Positions 1 through 7,194 of a DNA stretch of 64,000 bases are shown one piece after another. The DNA comes from Lachnospiraceae bacterium (lineage in GTDB: Bacteria; Bacillota; Clostridia; Lachnospirales; Lachnospiraceae). The stretch spans positions 16,416 to 80,415 of the forward strand of contig QXWW01000017.1 of the NCBI GenBank assembly GCA_009911185.1, given 5' to 3'. The notes under the pieces were generated by a model. The model did no database searches. It was given only the letters and a program-made list of their open reading frames with translations, and was not told the DNA's origin. The translations under genes and the position numbers were made by a program. Each line of letters starts with the position of its first letter. Positions within the stretch are counted from its first letter, which is position 1.

Positions 1-17
1 CCCTGAAATAGGGATGA

Positions 18-81
18 AAAAAGAGAATCCCACGGAATGTCAGGATTTGAAAAAGCCTGAATTTCAAAGGATTCTCTTTTT
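18..81. terminator. Probable bidirectional terminator
   Basis: A 13-bp perfect inverted repeat (AAAAAGAGAATCC at 18-30, GGATTCTCTTTTT at 69-81) closes a 38-nt loop that contains a further CAGG/CCTG pairing. Read on the minus strand it ends in a T-run just past the stop codon of the zinc-ribbon gene, so it probably ends the polymerase operon. The long loop is unusual for an intrinsic terminator. Confidence 0.6.
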
Positions 82-82
82 C

Positions 83-970
83 TTAAGAATTAGCTACCAA
101 ATCGGTATTAACCGCCAGCCCCCGTTTCTGATTATAGCATTGATAGGATTGTCGGCGTGCATTTTTCCGGCAATTGTCACAAAGTTTGCGGTTGCGCTTC
201 TTATTCTGCAGAAAAAGATTTCCACAGGAGCAGCGTTCGTAGGAAATGCCCCGGCGGCTGTTTACATTGTACAAACCATAATATTTTTTTTGATAATTCC
301 GGAAATAACCTTCTAATCCATGACAGAAATAACGGATGCAGAAGTTATCCTCGAGCCAGTCCCCGGCATAGACGGTAATCTTCTGCCTGTTCTGAAATTC
401 ATCTAAAGGCTGATAATGTTCGAACAGTTTACGAAAATAGCTCTCCGCAACCACTTGAAAGTCTTCCCAGCTCAGCGACATGGTTTGGCGTGCACAGGTT
501 TCTTTTATAAGCTGCGCCTGTGTCATGGCATCCTCCAGTGTGCGGGATAATTCCTGCGGCGAAAAAGTCCATGACTGATCGTTTTTCTGCACAGCGGACA
601 GCCATTGGAAATACAGTTTTTTGGGAAGCATTAGCATCTTGATATAGTCTTTGTTCCTGCAGATTGTCTCGTCAAAATAATGGGTATAAATATTGTTGAC
701 TTTTTGGCGGATCAAGCTGGCAAAATCCTGTTCCCTGGTTACAGATGGGCAGACGGTCCGGGGCAGGGAAGCGTAGGCGGAAAAGATCCGTCCAATTTCA
801 GTGGCAAGCAAATCCGCGCGTATGCGAAACGTCACAGGACGATTGACAATCGTTCTCTGATTGGGATTTTCCCAGATCAGGCGGCAGAAGGAAGAAAAGA
901 TTTCTTCCCGTTCTTCATCCGTTTCAGAAAATTGATAGTCCTCTAAAATTTCATACATGTATAGGTCCAT
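83..970 (-). CDS. Unknown protein with C-terminal zinc ribbon, partner of the RdRP-like polymerase
   Basis: 295-aa soluble protein with no family that I recognise. The start is the ATG at 970 because AAGGAGG lies 7 nt upstream; the open frame runs further upstream but without a better start. The N-terminal 230 residues look alpha-helical and rich in aromatic and charged residues. The C-terminus has a C-x-C-G, about 16 residues, then C-x2-C pattern (CSCGN and CDNC) inside a basic stretch, as in treble-clef or zinc-ribbon nucleic-acid-binding tails. It starts 34 bp after the polymerase-like gene ends, so the two are almost certainly one transcript. By inference it may be a template-binding or transcription accessory factor for the polymerase. 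Function unknown. Confidence 0.75.
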   Translation of the reverse strand: MDLYMYEILEDYQFSETDEEREEIFSSFCRLIWENPNQRTIVNRPVTFRIRADLLATEIGRIFSAYASLPRTVCPSVTREQDFASLIRQKVNNIYTHYFDETICRNKDYIKMLMLPKKLYFQWLSAVQKNDQSWTFSPQELSRTLEDAMTQAQLIKETCARQTMSLSWEDFQVVAESYFRKLFEHYQPLDEFQNRQKITVYAGDWLEDNFCIRYFCHGLEGYFRNYQKKYYGLYNVNSRRGISYERCSCGNLFLQNKKRNRKLCDNCRKNARRQSYQCYNQKRGLAVNTDLVANS

Positions 971-1004
971 AGAGCATCCTCCTTGTATTGATTGTGTTGT
1001 ACTG

Positions 1005-3659
1005 TTAAGAGTAATGATGACGGGTATCTGTATTTGTGCAAAGTATATAATATTTTCCCAGATATTCCATACCCTCTTCTTTTGAGGAAACCTCCTGAAT
1101 GGAAAAAGATTCTGTCTGGGGAGAATTTTCCCTGAGATTTTGCAGGATATAATCCCCGAATACGGACCAGGCGAGCAGCTTGCCGATGGAGGTGTTGGAA
1201 TAACAAACCTTGATGACATAATTTGCCAGTTCTTCTTCTGAAACGATATCGCGGAAAACCAGGAGTTTTTGCCGGTAAGCTTCCGTCAGGAGATGCAATT
1301 CTGAAAAATCGTTTTCTGTCCGTTCTTCTGCAAATCTAAAGAACAGCGCTCTTAAAGCGGCGTTGTAATCGTTAACCATATGGCGCACTTGCCGCAAAAG
1401 TCTGCGGTCGGCAAGGGCATATTTGTGATTCAGCAAAATATCACGGTTATCCTCTGCCGTATTGTCCCAAAGAAGACGGTGTTTTTCCCAGGTACAGATA
1501 TAGTCGCACAGCTCGTTCATAGGAGAGGGAGAAAAATATACCGGAGAGGGCAGGCGCTGCGACGGGTCAGAAATATTCCTGTTTTTCTGCTGGAGCTGTT
1601 CATAGGACTTCCGTTTTTTGGGATAGTTATAGATCAGAAACCAGGGCAGTTTTTTTAAATGCCAGCGCAGGCCGTTATTTAAATGCCAGCGGATTCCGGT
1701 TTTGATACTGTCAATTTCTTTTCCCTGAATGACGCGCAGAAGCGAGGACATATTCTGAAAATTTTGGGCTGTTTTTTCATCTTTGGGCAGTTTGTTTTCA
1801 ATGCTGGTGGCGCAGTTGGTAATCTCACCGATTCGGGAATCACGGGTAGCAATCTCGTAGGAGATAAGATTTTCCAGGGTATAGGGTTTGCGTTCTGCGG
1901 TCGTTTTGTCTGCAATGTCGATGATAATGGGTTTGTTAATGCGGGTGCCGGTAAGCGCGGGGTCGCAGCAGAGGAATACGGCGTCTCCGTCACAATCCGC
2001 GCCGCCTTGCTGGGGCAGGCTCAGGTCATACATATTTATCATGGCGATGTCCTGATCTTTAAAATGAGAAAACCACTGCAGCAGCGTTTGAGAACGGACC
2101 AGGCGCACCTGATTTACCTCCGAGGGATCCATTAACGGGGAGCGGAAGGAGAGAACTTCTCCGTCGGGAAGCGTGGGCGCATAAAATTCTCCCGCGCCCA
2201 GACAGCCGACAGGCTTTTTTCCGGCCGCAAATTCCAGGTAGCCGATCATATCTCCCACCAGGGTGTGATAGAAGCCGTCGGCGTAAATTTTTCCCAGTTT
2301 AGCGTCGTTGATCCTCTTTTTTAATTTCCGGTACAAAGATTGGCGGATGGCCGGATCTTTTAACATGCGGCGGTTAATCTGTATGGCCTGCATATACTTG
2401 CTGTATGGCGGTGTTATCTGTGGATATCCTAAAAACATCAGGGAATACAGTTCTTCTCCGTTGATGATTTTTTCAAATAGGTCTGTGGTATATTCTGCCA
2501 GCTTTGTAATTTTTCTTTTTGTTTCCGGGGCCAGAATGTCATAGGGGGTTTTCTGTTCCACATGATTTTTGTAGGCGTCATTCCATAAATTCAGACATTG
2601 CAGATATTGAAAGTTCATTCTGGATTTTAAGGGAAAATCCTTTTTATGATGACTGTATTTGCTGATCCCCAATTTAAAACCGTATTTTTTCAGAACAGAC
2701 AGATAGGTATTAAAGGCTTCTTTACCGTATGCTTCAAAGAACATGGAATGTCCTTTAAACATAGAGATATTCCAGATACAGTCAATGTCCTCAAGCCGAT
2801 GGAAGTTCCCGTAGATATCCTGTATTTGGCTGATTCCCATTTCCTTTAGGATTTCACGGAAAGGAACGTAAACAGAGAATCCCTTCAGAAAGGGAAGCCG
2901 CACCTGATTTCCAACGGCAGTATAATCCAGTCCCAAAGCCTGGCTGGTTTTTTGGGCAAATTCCAGTTCGTGGCAGCCGCAGCCGTCGAACGGGGATAGA
3001 GGAACGTCCTGTTTTCCTTCTGCAACTTCCCGCATGGTGACAGTCCTTCGCTCTCCTGTTTTGGTATCCACGATTTCTTTTTGCTGATTCACGATATAAC
3101 GGATATATTGCTCCTTTAAAATTTTCTGATATTCTCCGATAATGATGATTCTTGGCATGTAATCTCTGACGAGCGTGCAGGCGCTGAATAAGAGGCAGCG
3201 CTGGGATTCATATTTGGATATAACGCATTCTTTGACGGGCAGATCCATTTGACTGATCCGGTACAGAGACTCAAAAATATCTTCCGACACGAATGCGGTA
3301 ATCCCGTCTTTGCTTTGAGAGGCAGATTTTCCAAAGCGCAGGAAGCGTTTGTTATTATAAGAAAATCCATGTGTCAGAATATGCTTTAATGCTTCGGAGG
3401 TTTTGGGAGATTTTTTGGCAGTAACCAATATCAGTTCCGGAATATGCGTTTGCTCACTTCCGCGCAGACGCCGGATCTGGTCAAACAGCAGGGAATCGCC
3501 CTGGGCAACCAGGTATTCCGCTTCCTGTTCCGGGGACAGGAAGACCTGGTAGTTTGATTCCATGAGTATTTGCACAGGAAGTTTTACCAGGGTGAACTGG
3601 TGATTGTTATTGATTTCATCAGATGTCTGAAATTGAGATAATGATGCAGTTTCTTTCAT
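1005..3659 (-). CDS. RdRP/YonO-family two-barrel RNA polymerase homologue
   Basis: 884 aa; the start ATG at 3659 has AAAGGAG about 9 nt upstream. Two conserved blocks of the eukaryotic RNA-dependent RNA polymerase fold (two double-psi beta-barrels) are visible. Barrel 1 is DGCG at residues 225-228, then QVR at 252-254 and KG at 259-260, as in DGxG...QxR...KG of the RNAi polymerases. Barrel 2 is RSPLMDPSEV around 506-515, then the metal-binding loop D555-C-D557-G-D559 in GGADCDGDAVF. The spacing of about 45 residues between the two parts fits the family. Known members include eukaryotic QDE-1/RDR and the SPbeta phage protein YonO, which is a single-subunit DNA-dependent RNA polymerase. Whether this one copies DNA or RNA cannot be told. 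It is first in an operon with a zinc-ribbon gene and divergent from an MrpR-like regulator. No other phage genes are nearby. A short internal duplication (RWHL twice, 8 residues apart) lies in the C-terminal third. Confidence 0.85.
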   Translation of the reverse strand: MKETASLSQFQTSDEINNNHQFTLVKLPVQILMESNYQVFLSPEQEAEYLVAQGDSLLFDQIRRLRGSEQTHIPELILVTAKKSPKTSEALKHILTHGFSYNNKRFLRFGKSASQSKDGITAFVSEDIFESLYRISQMDLPVKECVISKYESQRCLLFSACTLVRDYMPRIIIIGEYQKILKEQYIRYIVNQQKEIVDTKTGERRTVTMREVAEGKQDVPLSPFDGCGCHELEFAQKTSQALGLDYTAVGNQVRLPFLKGFSVYVPFREILKEMGISQIQDIYGNFHRLEDIDCIWNISMFKGHSMFFEAYGKEAFNTYLSVLKKYGFKLGISKYSHHKKDFPLKSRMNFQYLQCLNLWNDAYKNHVEQKTPYDILAPETKRKITKLAEYTTDLFEKIINGEELYSLMFLGYPQITPPYSKYMQAIQINRRMLKDPAIRQSLYRKLKKRINDAKLGKIYADGFYHTLVGDMIGYLEFAAGKKPVGCLGAGEFYAPTLPDGEVLSFRSPLMDPSEVNQVRLVRSQTLLQWFSHFKDQDIAMINMYDLSLPQQGGADCDGDAVFLCCDPALTGTRINKPIIIDIADKTTAERKPYTLENLISYEIATRDSRIGEITNCATSIENKLPKDEKTAQNFQNMSSLLRVIQGKEIDSIKTGIRWHLNNGLRWHLKKLPWFLIYNYPKKRKSYEQLQQKNRNISDPSQRLPSPVYFSPSPMNELCDYICTWEKHRLLWDNTAEDNRDILLNHKYALADRRLLRQVRHMVNDYNAALRALFFRFAEERTENDFSELHLLTEAYRQKLLVFRDIVSEEELANYVIKVCYSNTSIGKLLAWSVFGDYILQNLRENSPQTESFSIQEVSSKEEGMEYLGKYYILCTNTDTRHHYS

Positions 3660-3761
3660 AGTATGTATCTCCTTTATTTGAATGTTTGAAGTTTGCAGAA
3701 CATAAACATTTCCTTTACAGAAGGAGATTACAGTATGATTTTAAATGCATTACTTAAAATG

Positions 3762-3790
3762 AGCATATCACGTATGGAAAAAAATGTCAA
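3762..3790 (-). promoter_or_regulatory. Predicted sigma-A promoter of the polymerase operon
   Basis: On the minus strand TTGACA (3790-3785), a 17-nt spacer, then TATGCT (3767-3762). The predicted transcript start near 3755 falls at the edge of the operator copy at 3739-3752. Confidence 0.65.
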
Positions 3791-3818
3791 TAGTTTTAAA
3801 TGCATTAGTATATAGGCG

Positions 3819-3847
3819 TTGACTTTCCTAAAAACCTGTGCTACAGT
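3819..3847 (+). promoter_or_regulatory. Predicted sigma-A promoter of the MrpR-like regulator
   Basis: TTGACT (3819-3824), a 17-nt spacer, then TACAGT (3842-3847). The inverted operator copy at 3863-3874 covers the start of the transcript, which suggests autorepression. Confidence 0.6.
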
Positions 3848-3897
3848 GATTGGTAAAGAGTGATGCATTTAAAACGGCGGGCGGAAAGAGGTATTTC

Positions 3898-4854
3898 ATG
3901 GAAGCATTAATGCGGCTGGAGGAGTTTCAGGCAGTATCCCCAGACTGCCAGAAGATCGGGGCTTATATTCGAAGGCAGGAGCCTTTTCGTTATGAAGACG
4001 CATACGGCAGAGGGTTTGTTCATTATACAGATGAAGACCTTATGGATTTGTTTATCTGTAAATTCAGGCATTACAAGCCTTCGGTCATGTCTGTGGTGTT
4101 TGGAAAGTACAGGAGATTTTATGACTGGTGCGTGGAAAAGAAATATATTATGTCCAATCCTTTTGAACATTCTAAATATCTCAGTTATGAGTATTTGGTG
4201 AGGATGGCTGCGGCAAATGGAAACGTGCCGTATTATTCCAGAGAGTATGTGGTTGGTCTTTGCCAGGAGCAGACCGGGGACGAGGCTTATTATAAAGCGA
4301 TGGCGTTATCGCTGTTTGAAGGGGTGAAGTCATATTCACAGCTTGCAAGGCTGACTTGGAAGGATGTGGATACAGGATCGGGGACGGTTGCGATTGGAGG
4401 CCGTCAGATAAAGATTTCAGACGAGTTGCAAGAGGCGTACGAAGAGCTCAGAAAACGCGAGTATTTTCAGGCGGGAGAGAGAAGACAGGCATTGGATAAA
4501 GCGAGCGGTGCGCTGATTCCCCCCCTGATTCGCTTTGGACAGCAAAAATCTCTGAGCAGCGGCAATTACCGTTATCTGTCCAACGCTATATCCAGGAAGA
4601 TGGCGGCGCTGGGGCTGTCTGCTTCCGGTCTGTATGAGTCCGGGATTATGCACCGGCTTTTGCAGCAGTTTGGAAAAAATGAGATTCTCGAATATCTTGT
4701 CCCGGATCAGCCATTGGAAAAAAGCGTCATGAGCCGCAAGAACCGGGAGTTGGAAGCATTTTTCCGGGATAATGCCATTTCCTTGTCGGGAAGGGATTTC
4801 TCTTTCGATTTCAAGGGTTACGGCTTGATTTTAAAATTTGGAGGCATTTCTTAA
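3898..4854 (+). CDS. Degenerate tyrosine-recombinase-fold regulator, MrpR-like
   Basis: 318 aa from the ATG at 3898, preceded by GAAAGAGG; an upstream TTG at 3850 lies in the operator region and has no ribosome binding site. The N-terminal 120 residues resemble the SAM-like core-binding domain of phage integrases (VVFGKYRRFYDWCVEK, then NPF). The following part matches the start of the catalytic domain (LARLTWKDVD). The active site is lost: the usual G-x-R-x-S-E-L arginine is replaced (EGVKSYSQL), and no H-x-x-R or C-terminal catalytic tyrosine context is seen. The SPbeta master repressor MrpR (YopR) is a known non-catalytic member of this fold. Divergence from a YonO-like polymerase and the shared operator repeats support a repressor role. 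A decayed integrase is the alternative. Confidence 0.65.
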   Translation: MEALMRLEEFQAVSPDCQKIGAYIRRQEPFRYEDAYGRGFVHYTDEDLMDLFICKFRHYKPSVMSVVFGKYRRFYDWCVEKKYIMSNPFEHSKYLSYEYLVRMAAANGNVPYYSREYVVGLCQEQTGDEAYYKAMALSLFEGVKSYSQLARLTWKDVDTGSGTVAIGGRQIKISDELQEAYEELRKREYFQAGERRQALDKASGALIPPLIRFGQQKSLSSGNYRYLSNAISRKMAALGLSASGLYESGIMHRLLQQFGKNEILEYLVPDQPLEKSVMSRKNRELEAFFRDNAISLSGRDFSFDFKGYGLILKFGGIS

Positions 4855-4862
4855 AAAAGAGA

Positions 4863-4891
4863 TTGACAAACAAACGTTCACAATATATAAT
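4863..4891 (+). promoter_or_regulatory. Consensus sigma-A promoter of the SOS-box gene
   Basis: Perfect TTGACA (4863-4868), a 17-nt spacer and perfect TATAAT (4886-4891). A promoter this strong normally needs a repressor; two LexA-like boxes overlap it. Confidence 0.85.
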
Positions 4892-4916
4892 AGCATTATA
4901 GCAGAACAGACGTTCC
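4867..4916. promoter_or_regulatory. Two LexA (DinR) boxes
   Basis: Compared with the Bacillus consensus CGAACRNRYGTTYC, AGAACAGACGTTCC at 4903-4916 matches 13 of 14 positions and CAAACAAACGTTCA at 4867-4880 matches 12 of 14. Box 1 lies in the -35/-10 spacer and box 2 sits on the expected transcript start. This is the classic layout of an SOS-repressed gene. Confidence 0.75.
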
Positions 4917-4934
4917 TTTAAGGAGGAGAGTATT

Positions 4935-5276
4935 GTGGAGTTTGAAGCAATTATTTTAGAACATATGGGGAAGGATATCTATATCGGTATCGAGGTGCCT
5001 AAGGAGCACAGGCGGCAGGAGGCGGTATTTCAGAACTACCGGGTATTGTCGCCCCAGGGCCGGGAGTACCGGGGAAGCGGGGCAGCCATTGTCTGTTCTC
5101 TGGAAACCAGGAAGGAAGTCTTGCATCTGGAATTAAAGGCTAGGATTGAGCGTAAGGCATGCCTTTTTGACATGATTGATATTGAAGCCAGGTATAAGAA
5201 GTATTTTTATCATATTTATATCACGAATTGTATCAATGTCAGTAACAGCCGCCGGTTCGTACGACAGCAGAAGTAA
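4935..5276 (+). CDS. Small unknown protein under SOS-type control
   Basis: 113 aa from a GTG at 4935, with AGGAGGAG at 4921-4928. No signal peptide, membrane segment or motif that I recognise; the composition is that of a small soluble alpha/beta protein. It is not YneA-like, since there is no LysM domain or transmembrane segment. The promoter carries two LexA boxes, so expression should rise after DNA damage. It sits directly downstream of the MrpR-like repressor, with its own promoter. By analogy with SPbeta, where I recall a LexA-controlled small protein that relieves MrpR repression, an antirepressor role is a testable guess. Function unknown. Confidence 0.65.
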   Translation: MEFEAIILEHMGKDIYIGIEVPKEHRRQEAVFQNYRVLSPQGREYRGSGAAIVCSLETRKEVLHLELKARIERKACLFDMIDIEARYKKYFYHIYITNCINVSNSRRFVRQQK

Positions 5277-5401
5277 ACAAGTGATTTACAGATTTTATGG
5301 GATATGCTATGATAGTTACGAGAAAATAATTGGAAGATGGCGGCGTTGCAGAAGACTGTTTCAACGGCGCTGACTGAGAAACAGGAAGTGAGAGGAAAGC
5401 T

Positions 5402-5512
5402 ATGTTAGTTTTTATAATTGGCGGAGTGGTTCTGGTTGCTGTGATTATTGCCGTGGTAGCATCCGTGGCTGGGGCAGTAGCCGGGGTGACAGACGAAGAA
5501 AATGAGGAATAG
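5402..5512 (+). CDS. Small hydrophobic membrane peptide (36 aa)
   Basis: An ATG at 5402, preceded by AGAGGAAAG, opens a 36-codon frame. Residues 3-28 are almost entirely hydrophobic (Ile, Val, Ala, Gly), followed by an acidic tail (TDEENEE). This is a single transmembrane helix with a charged end. No family recognised. It could be a second gene of the SOS-controlled transcript, 125 bp downstream, or an independent small protein. Confidence 0.45.
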   Translation: MLVFIIGGVVLVAVIIAVVASVAGAVAGVTDEENEE

Positions 5513-5611
5513 AGAAGGCCGGTGATGCCTGGATTTGTGTACTGCAGGAGTTGAAAGTCAAAAAATCCCGGATATGCGGAGCCGTAGTGAGAACCTGCAG
5601 AAAGCGGGAGT

Positions 5612-5701
5612 TGGAAGTCGGAAGTTTGATGCCGGAAGTGTAAGGGTCACAGTTGAAACTGGCAGAAGTCTGGAGTGGAAGTCGGAAGTTTGATGCCGGA
5701 A
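5612..5701 (+). repeat. Direct repeat, 26 bp x2, in the DUF512 leader
   Basis: Identical 26-bp copies at 5612-5637 and 5676-5701 (both contain GGAAGTCGGAAGTTTGATGC), 64 bp apart. The flanks repeat shorter pieces such as GGAAGTTTGA at about 5746. The whole stretch from about 5513 to 5800 is a low-complexity, purine-rich, repeat-decayed leader with no convincing gene. Confidence 0.7.
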
Positions 5702-5806
5702 AACCCGGATATAATAAGAAGCCGCAGCGAAAACCCGGAGGAAACGGGAAGTTTGAAGCCAGGAGTTAAGTGTCTTCCTGCAATACACAGAAATGGAGCG
5801 TTTGTT

Positions 5807-7171
5807 TTGAAAGAACATGTGATAGACAGGATTCTGCCGGGCAGCATTGCAGAAGAATTGGAAGTAGAGCCGGGGGATGTGCTGCTGTCAGTAAATGGAC
5901 ATGAGATTGAGGATGTTTTTGATTATCACTTTTATACCAATGAAGAATATCTGACAGCAGTTGTTCGTAAGCGCAACGGAGAGGAATGGGAACTGGATAT
6001 TGAGAAGGAGTATGAGGAGGATCTGGGGATAGAGTTTGAAAATGGGCTGATGGATGATTATAAGTCCTGTCATAACAAATGCATTTTCTGTTTTATTGAC
6101 CAGATGCCGGAGGGAATGCGTGACACCCTGTATTTTAAGGACGATGATTCCAGGCTTTCTTTTTTACAGGGGAATTATGTGACCCTTACGAATATGAAGG
6201 ATCATGATTTGGAGCGGATCATTGCTTATAAACTGGGACCTATCAATGTATCGGTGCAGACGACCAATCCGGAACTGCGCTGCCGGATGCTGAACAATCG
6301 TTTTGCCGGGGAGGCGCTGCAGAAGCTGGAACGTCTTTATGAAGCCCGGATTCCTATGAACGGGCAGATTGTGCTTTGCAAGGGCGTCAACGACGGGAAA
6401 GAACTGGAACGGAGTATTACGGATCTTATGCGCTATATGCCGGTAATGGAAAGTGTGTCTGTGGTACCGGTGGGTTTAAGCCGTTTTCGCGAAGGTTTAT
6501 TTCCGTTAGAACCGTTTACCAAAGCACAGGCCAGAGAAGTCCTTGACATGATTCATCATTTCCAGATGCTTTGTATGGAAGCGTGCGGCTTACATTTTGT
6601 CCATGCCAGTGATGAATGGTATTTGCTGGCGGAACGGGATCTGCCAGCAGAAGAATGCTATGACGGCTATCCGCAATTGGAAAATGGCGTTGGAATGCTG
6701 AGGCTTTTAAAAACAGAGTTTGATGAGAGCCTGCAGGAAGCGGTAATTTGCAGAGAACAGGGCGGCAGCCTGCAATCACGCTATAATATGGAAGAAATGC
6801 CTTCAGATTATCGGCTTACCATTGCTACAGGCTGTTTGGCTGCCCCGGTAATACAGGAGCTTACGCAGAAATTTATGAGAAGTTTTCCCAAGGTGCGTGT
6901 AGAGGTTATCCCAATTGTTAATCATTTTTTTGGAGAACAGATTACGGTTTCAGGTCTTTTGACAGGACGTGATTTAATGGAGCAGTTGAAGAACAGAGAG
7001 CTGGGGAACCGGCTGCTTTTGCCCTGTAACCTTCTGCGCAGCGGGGAGGAAGTGTTTCTGGACGATGTGACACTTTCCCAGTTGGAAGATACTTTACAGG
7101 TGAAGATAGATATTGTAAAATCAGGCGGACAGGATCTGGTATCCTGTCTTTTAAAAGATTTTGACGAATGA
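5807..7171 (+). CDS. DUF512 family protein: PDZ plus radical SAM
   Basis: About 454 aa from a TTG at 5807 (GGAG 8 nt upstream). The frame is open further upstream into the repeat region, but family members begin near KEHVI, so this start is preferred. Order of domains: a PDZ-like N-terminus (PGSIAEELEVEPGDVLLSVNG), then a radical-SAM-like cysteine cluster C-x3-C-x2-C (SCHNKCIFCFIDQMP), then the DUF512 C-terminal half with VKSGGQDL near the end. Usual family length. It is regularly found next to der in Clostridia, as here, 23 bp upstream. The biochemical role of the family is not established; a link to ribosome assembly or metal-cluster chemistry is only inferred from context. Confidence 0.85.
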   Translation: MKEHVIDRILPGSIAEELEVEPGDVLLSVNGHEIEDVFDYHFYTNEEYLTAVVRKRNGEEWELDIEKEYEEDLGIEFENGLMDDYKSCHNKCIFCFIDQMPEGMRDTLYFKDDDSRLSFLQGNYVTLTNMKDHDLERIIAYKLGPINVSVQTTNPELRCRMLNNRFAGEALQKLERLYEARIPMNGQIVLCKGVNDGKELERSITDLMRYMPVMESVSVVPVGLSRFREGLFPLEPFTKAQAREVLDMIHHFQMLCMEACGLHFVHASDEWYLLAERDLPAEECYDGYPQLENGVGMLRLLKTEFDESLQEAVICREQGGSLQSRYNMEEMPSDYRLTIATGCLAAPVIQELTQKFMRSFPKVRVEVIPIVNHFFGEQITVSGLLTGRDLMEQLKNRELGNRLLLPCNLLRSGEEVFLDDVTLSQLEDTLQVKIDIVKSGGQDLVSCLLKDFDE

Positions 7172-7194
7172 GAGCGTAGAATAGGAGATTTAGA

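Larger units (their letters stand above)
3739..3874. promoter_or_regulatory. Three operator-like 12-bp repeats in the divergent promoter region
   Basis: The 12-mer TTTTAAATGCAT occurs at 3739-3750 and 3794-3805 in direct orientation (both extended by TA to 14 bp) and inverted at 3863-3874. The first copy lies just downstream of the predicted start of the polymerase promoter. The second lies between the two promoters. The third lies just downstream of the predicted start of the regulator promoter. This placement fits repression of both promoters by the divergently encoded MrpR-like protein. No other copy was noticed in the window. Confidence 0.7.

Noticed and set aside
971..1219. N-terminal extension of the zinc-ribbon gene to 378 aa
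   Set aside because: It would overlap the polymerase gene. The AAGGAGG site and plausible protein start are at 970.
1671..1700. Repeat TTTAAATGCCAGCG occurring twice, similar to the operator 12-mer
   Set aside because: It lies inside the polymerase coding region, encodes the repeated RWHL and differs from the operator after TTTAAATGC. Taken as a small coding duplication.
1..5512. Complete prophage around the YonO-like polymerase
   Set aside because: No capsid, terminase, portal, tail, lysis or replication genes and no attachment repeats were found. Sequence left of position 1 cannot be judged.
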